64,000 bases of DNA from Limnohabitans curvus (GTDB taxonomy: Bacteria; Pseudomonadota; Gammaproteobacteria; Burkholderiales; Burkholderiaceae_C): contig NZ_NESP01000001.1 in the NCBI RefSeq assembly GCF_003063475.1, positions 1,736,001 through 1,800,000 of the forward strand. Reading direction: 5' to 3'. The translations under genes and the position numbers were made by a program. Shown here one piece after another: positions 61,979 to 64,000 of the stretch. Numbering within the stretch: the stretch's first letter is position 1; each line of letters begins with the position of its first letter. Under the pieces are notes generated by a model that was not told the DNA's origin, ran no database searches, and saw nothing but the letters and a program-made list of their open reading frames with translations.

Positions 61979-62016
61979 ACCCTCGTTGCATTGGCCGCTT
62001 TGGCCGCGACTTCTGC
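61977..62016 (+). repeat. 40-bp exact repeat, copy 2 (candidate attachment site)
   Basis: Identical to 54017-54056. To the left the sequence is unrelated to a porin start (CAAAATT replaces ATGAAAA); to the right it continues as porin B. This places the element-porin boundary within a few bases of 61976. Confidence 0.75.
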
Positions 62017-63220
62017 ATTCGCACAATCTTCTGTGACCGTTTACGGTGTCATGGACGCTGCTTACAAAAACTACACCCTCAAAAATAATGCTGGTGAAGT
62101 TTTGATCAAATCAAACGGCGTTTCTGACGGTTCAAACGCTGGCTCACGCGTGGGCTTCCGCGGTGTTGAAGACCTCGGCAATGGTCGCAACGCTAACTTC
62201 GTGTTCGAAGCTGGTATCGTTGTTGCTGGTCCTGATGGCTTCGCTAACCGCTCTGGCGCTGAAGGCGCTCAAGTCGCTGGCGTGAGCAACTCTGGCAACA
62301 TGCCATTGGGTGCTTACGGCTCTAACAGCAACACACGTCAAGCTTATGTGTCTGCTTCAGACAAAGGTTTGGGCGAGTTGCGTATTGGTTACCAATACAC
62401 AGAGTTGTACAACACTTCGACCAACACAGGCTTCTTCATCGGTCAAGAGCAACCTGGCGGTTTCTTGCACAAAATCTCTAACGGCGAATTCGGCGGCACA
62501 CGTGCCAACGGTTTGGTGTATGTGTCTCCAAAAATTGCAGGCACTACAACTGTGACTGCTCAATACGGCGCTGGTACAGCTCGTAATGACTTTGAGAGCG
62601 ATTTGGCTGCTGGTCAAAACGGCTACAAAGTCAACAACGCCAAGCGTCAAAGCTTGGGTGCTTTGTTCGAGCAAGGCCCATTGCGCGTTGGCGCAGCTTA
62701 CACAACGTACAAACAAGAGCAAACGCTTGGTACAGGCACTAGCTCAAGCGTGTTTGGCGTGTCTACAGCTAACGCAGATTTGAAAGCAACTTCTTTCACA
62801 TCTAACCTGACTCAATTGAACGCTTCTTATGACTTCGGCATGATCAAGCCAGTTGTTCAGTATGTCAAAGGCGAAAAAGACCTGACATCAGTTACTGGCG
62901 CAGCTGGTACTGAGACTAACGGTACGATCGGCAAGACAGTTGGCAAGTACGACTACAAAGCCACAACATACGGTTTCACTGCTCCTTACGGCGCAGCTAC
63001 CTTCTTCGTGTTGGGCGGCTCTGGCAAGATCACCAGCGCTACTGCTGACATCAACAAGTACAAGCAAACTCAATATGGCGTGCGTTACGCTTTGAGCAAG
63101 CGTACAACTGCATACGTTGCTGCTGGTACATCTAAAGACGAAGCAGCTGCTTCAGCTGCTGCTAGCACAGCCGGCGGCAAATCTACATACTCAGCAATTG
63201 GTATGACCCACTCTTTCTAA
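61979..63220 (+). pseudogene. Porin B, start codon lost at the element junction
   Basis: A porin of the same family as porin A, intact from codon 4 to its C-terminal Phe (SAIGMTHSF). The first codons are missing: an in-frame TAA at 61976-61978 stands where ATGAAAAAA should be. The remaining TTG at 61991 would give only MAALAATSAFA before the cleavage site, with no positively charged n-region, so export is doubtful. The rest of the frame is open with no stops, which suggests recent damage or a silent, switchable copy. It is followed by a terminator and ompW B. Confidence 0.8.
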
Positions 63221-63230
63221 TCCCGTTGCT

Positions 63231-63298
63231 GGCATAAGTCAGCTTAGGATTTAAAAGACCTAAAGCCTCACCCCTTGCAAAAGTGGTGGGGCTTTTTA
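63231..63298 (+). terminator. 3' UTR and terminator of porin B
   Basis: A diverged version of the porin A 3' UTR: GCTGGCATAAGTCAGC then TTAGGATTTAAAAG, followed by the terminator AAGCCTCACCCC...GTGGTGGGGCTTTTT. Confidence 0.8.
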
Positions 63299-63329
63299 TT
63301 TCTGAAGTAAAAACATATTGGAGACTGAA

Positions 63330-64000
63330 ATGACTTCTATTTCAAAAATAGCTTTGGCTTGTGCCGCACTCGTTGCGGCATCAGGTGCATTCGCGCAGAA
63401 AGCTGGCGACAACATTGTCAGCATTGGTTTGGCATCGATTAATCCTGACACCAATGTAGGGCCTTTGGTTTCAACAGGTGCGGCAGGTACTCCAAACGCT
63501 GTTGCCGGTGCTTTCAATGCATCAAACGCTGGCTTACGTGGCTCTATTGGCAGCCAAACTACCGTGTCTTTCGGTTGGTTGCACATGTATAGCGACAACA
63601 TCGGCGTAGAGCTTTCGCTGGGTATTCCACCAAAACTCACCTTGGACTTACAACGCGCAAACGGTACGACTGAGCAAGGTGCCGCCACAGTCAAGTCATT
63701 GACGCCAGCTGTTATTGCCAAATACTTCTTTAACACGCCGCAAGACAAGATTCGTCCTTATTTGGGCTTGGGTGTGTCGCATGTGTCTTTCAAAGATGTA
63801 TCTCCAAGTGCTGCTGCATCAATACAAGCACTCGCTGGTAACGGGGCATCTTTAGAATCTACTTGGGCGCCAGTCTACAACGCTGGTGTTGTTTACAACA
63901 TTGACGAAAAATGGAGTGTGATTGGTTCGGTTGCTTATTTACCAATTAGAACTACCGCAACTTTCCTAGGTAAAACAGGCCCCATACCCCTAGCGCCTGC
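63330..64000 (+). CDS. OmpW family outer-membrane protein (copy B), 3' truncated by window
   Basis: At least 223 residues of a second OmpW-type protein: signal peptide MTSISKIALACAALVAASGAFAQ, then GDNIVSIGLASINPD, LTPAVIAKYFFNT, IRPYLGLGVSHVSF and WAPVYNAGVVYNIDEKWSVIGSVAYLP. It is clearly paralogous to the copy at 55325 but differs at many synonymous sites and has a longer first loop. The ATG at 63330 has TTGGAG upstream. The C-terminus lies beyond the window. Confidence 0.92.
   Translation, partial: MTSISKIALACAALVAASGAFAQKAGDNIVSIGLASINPDTNVGPLVSTGAAGTPNAVAGAFNASNAGLRGSIGSQTTVSFGWLHMYSDNIGVELSLGIPPKLTLDLQRANGTTEQGAATVKSLTPAVIAKYFFNTPQDKIRPYLGLGVSHVSFKDVSPSAAASIQALAGNGASLESTWAPVYNAGVVYNIDEKWSVIGSVAYLPIRTTATFLGKTGPIPLAP

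Overview
The window is chromosomal DNA from a betaproteobacterium of the order Burkholderiales, most likely a Comamonadaceae member (Limnohabitans, Rhodoferax or Polaromonas type). This is inferred from argB-slmA adjacency, general porins whose signal peptides follow an MKKTLVALAALAATSAFAQ pattern, a CIRCE-controlled groESL operon, a type II secretion cluster with gspC divergent from gspGHIJKLMNDEF, and ubiquinone genes. No strain can be named. No rRNA, tRNA or CRISPR array was seen.

Layout: 1-1.3 kb, end of argB and slmA. 1.3-6.1 kb, a tightly overlapping + strand operon: an FAH-family enzyme, a HAD-UbiA fusion, GtrA, a DprE1-like oxidase and a DprE2-like reductase. This looks like a pathway for polyprenyl-phosphate D-arabinofuranose, with gene order resembling the mycobacterial dprE region. 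6.1-6.5 kb, two long hairpins with mutually complementary loops. 6.5-9.0 kb, ttcA, two tandem folB paralogues and a pteridine-reductase-like SDR. 9.0-18.1 kb, a MidA-like methyltransferase, cca, an NDUFA9-like protein, a sialidase-like protein, a GtrA-glycosyltransferase fusion and a GT9 enzyme. 18.2-21.4 kb, transaldolase and groESL with its CIRCE operator.

21.5-40.1 kb is a housekeeping stretch: slt, 5-formyl-THF cyclo-ligase, glmU and glmS flanking an Lrp-type regulator, a SET-domain protein, malic enzyme, a small HNH protein, a DMT transporter, lipocalin, YggT, queC, an SbmA/BacA-type ABC exporter and a 5'-nucleotidase. 40.1-50.9 kb carries eleven T2SS genes on the minus strand plus divergent gspC. 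50.9-53.7 kb holds ilvA (with a terminator in its leader), an OsmC-like gene and coq7.

54.0-64.0 kb is an outer-membrane island. A porin-ompW pair is followed by an AT-richer integrated element and then a second porin-ompW pair whose porin has lost its start codon. The element holds a tyrosine integrase, a DUF6641 protein, a serine recombinase and a 520-residue protein whose three C-terminal motifs resemble the palm of family A DNA polymerases and T7-type RNA polymerases. A 3.3-kb core of it is bracketed by inverted arrays of five or six different palindromes in the same order. A 40-bp sequence at the 5' end of the intact porin is repeated exactly where the element joins the broken one. This element is the best candidate for an undescribed system.
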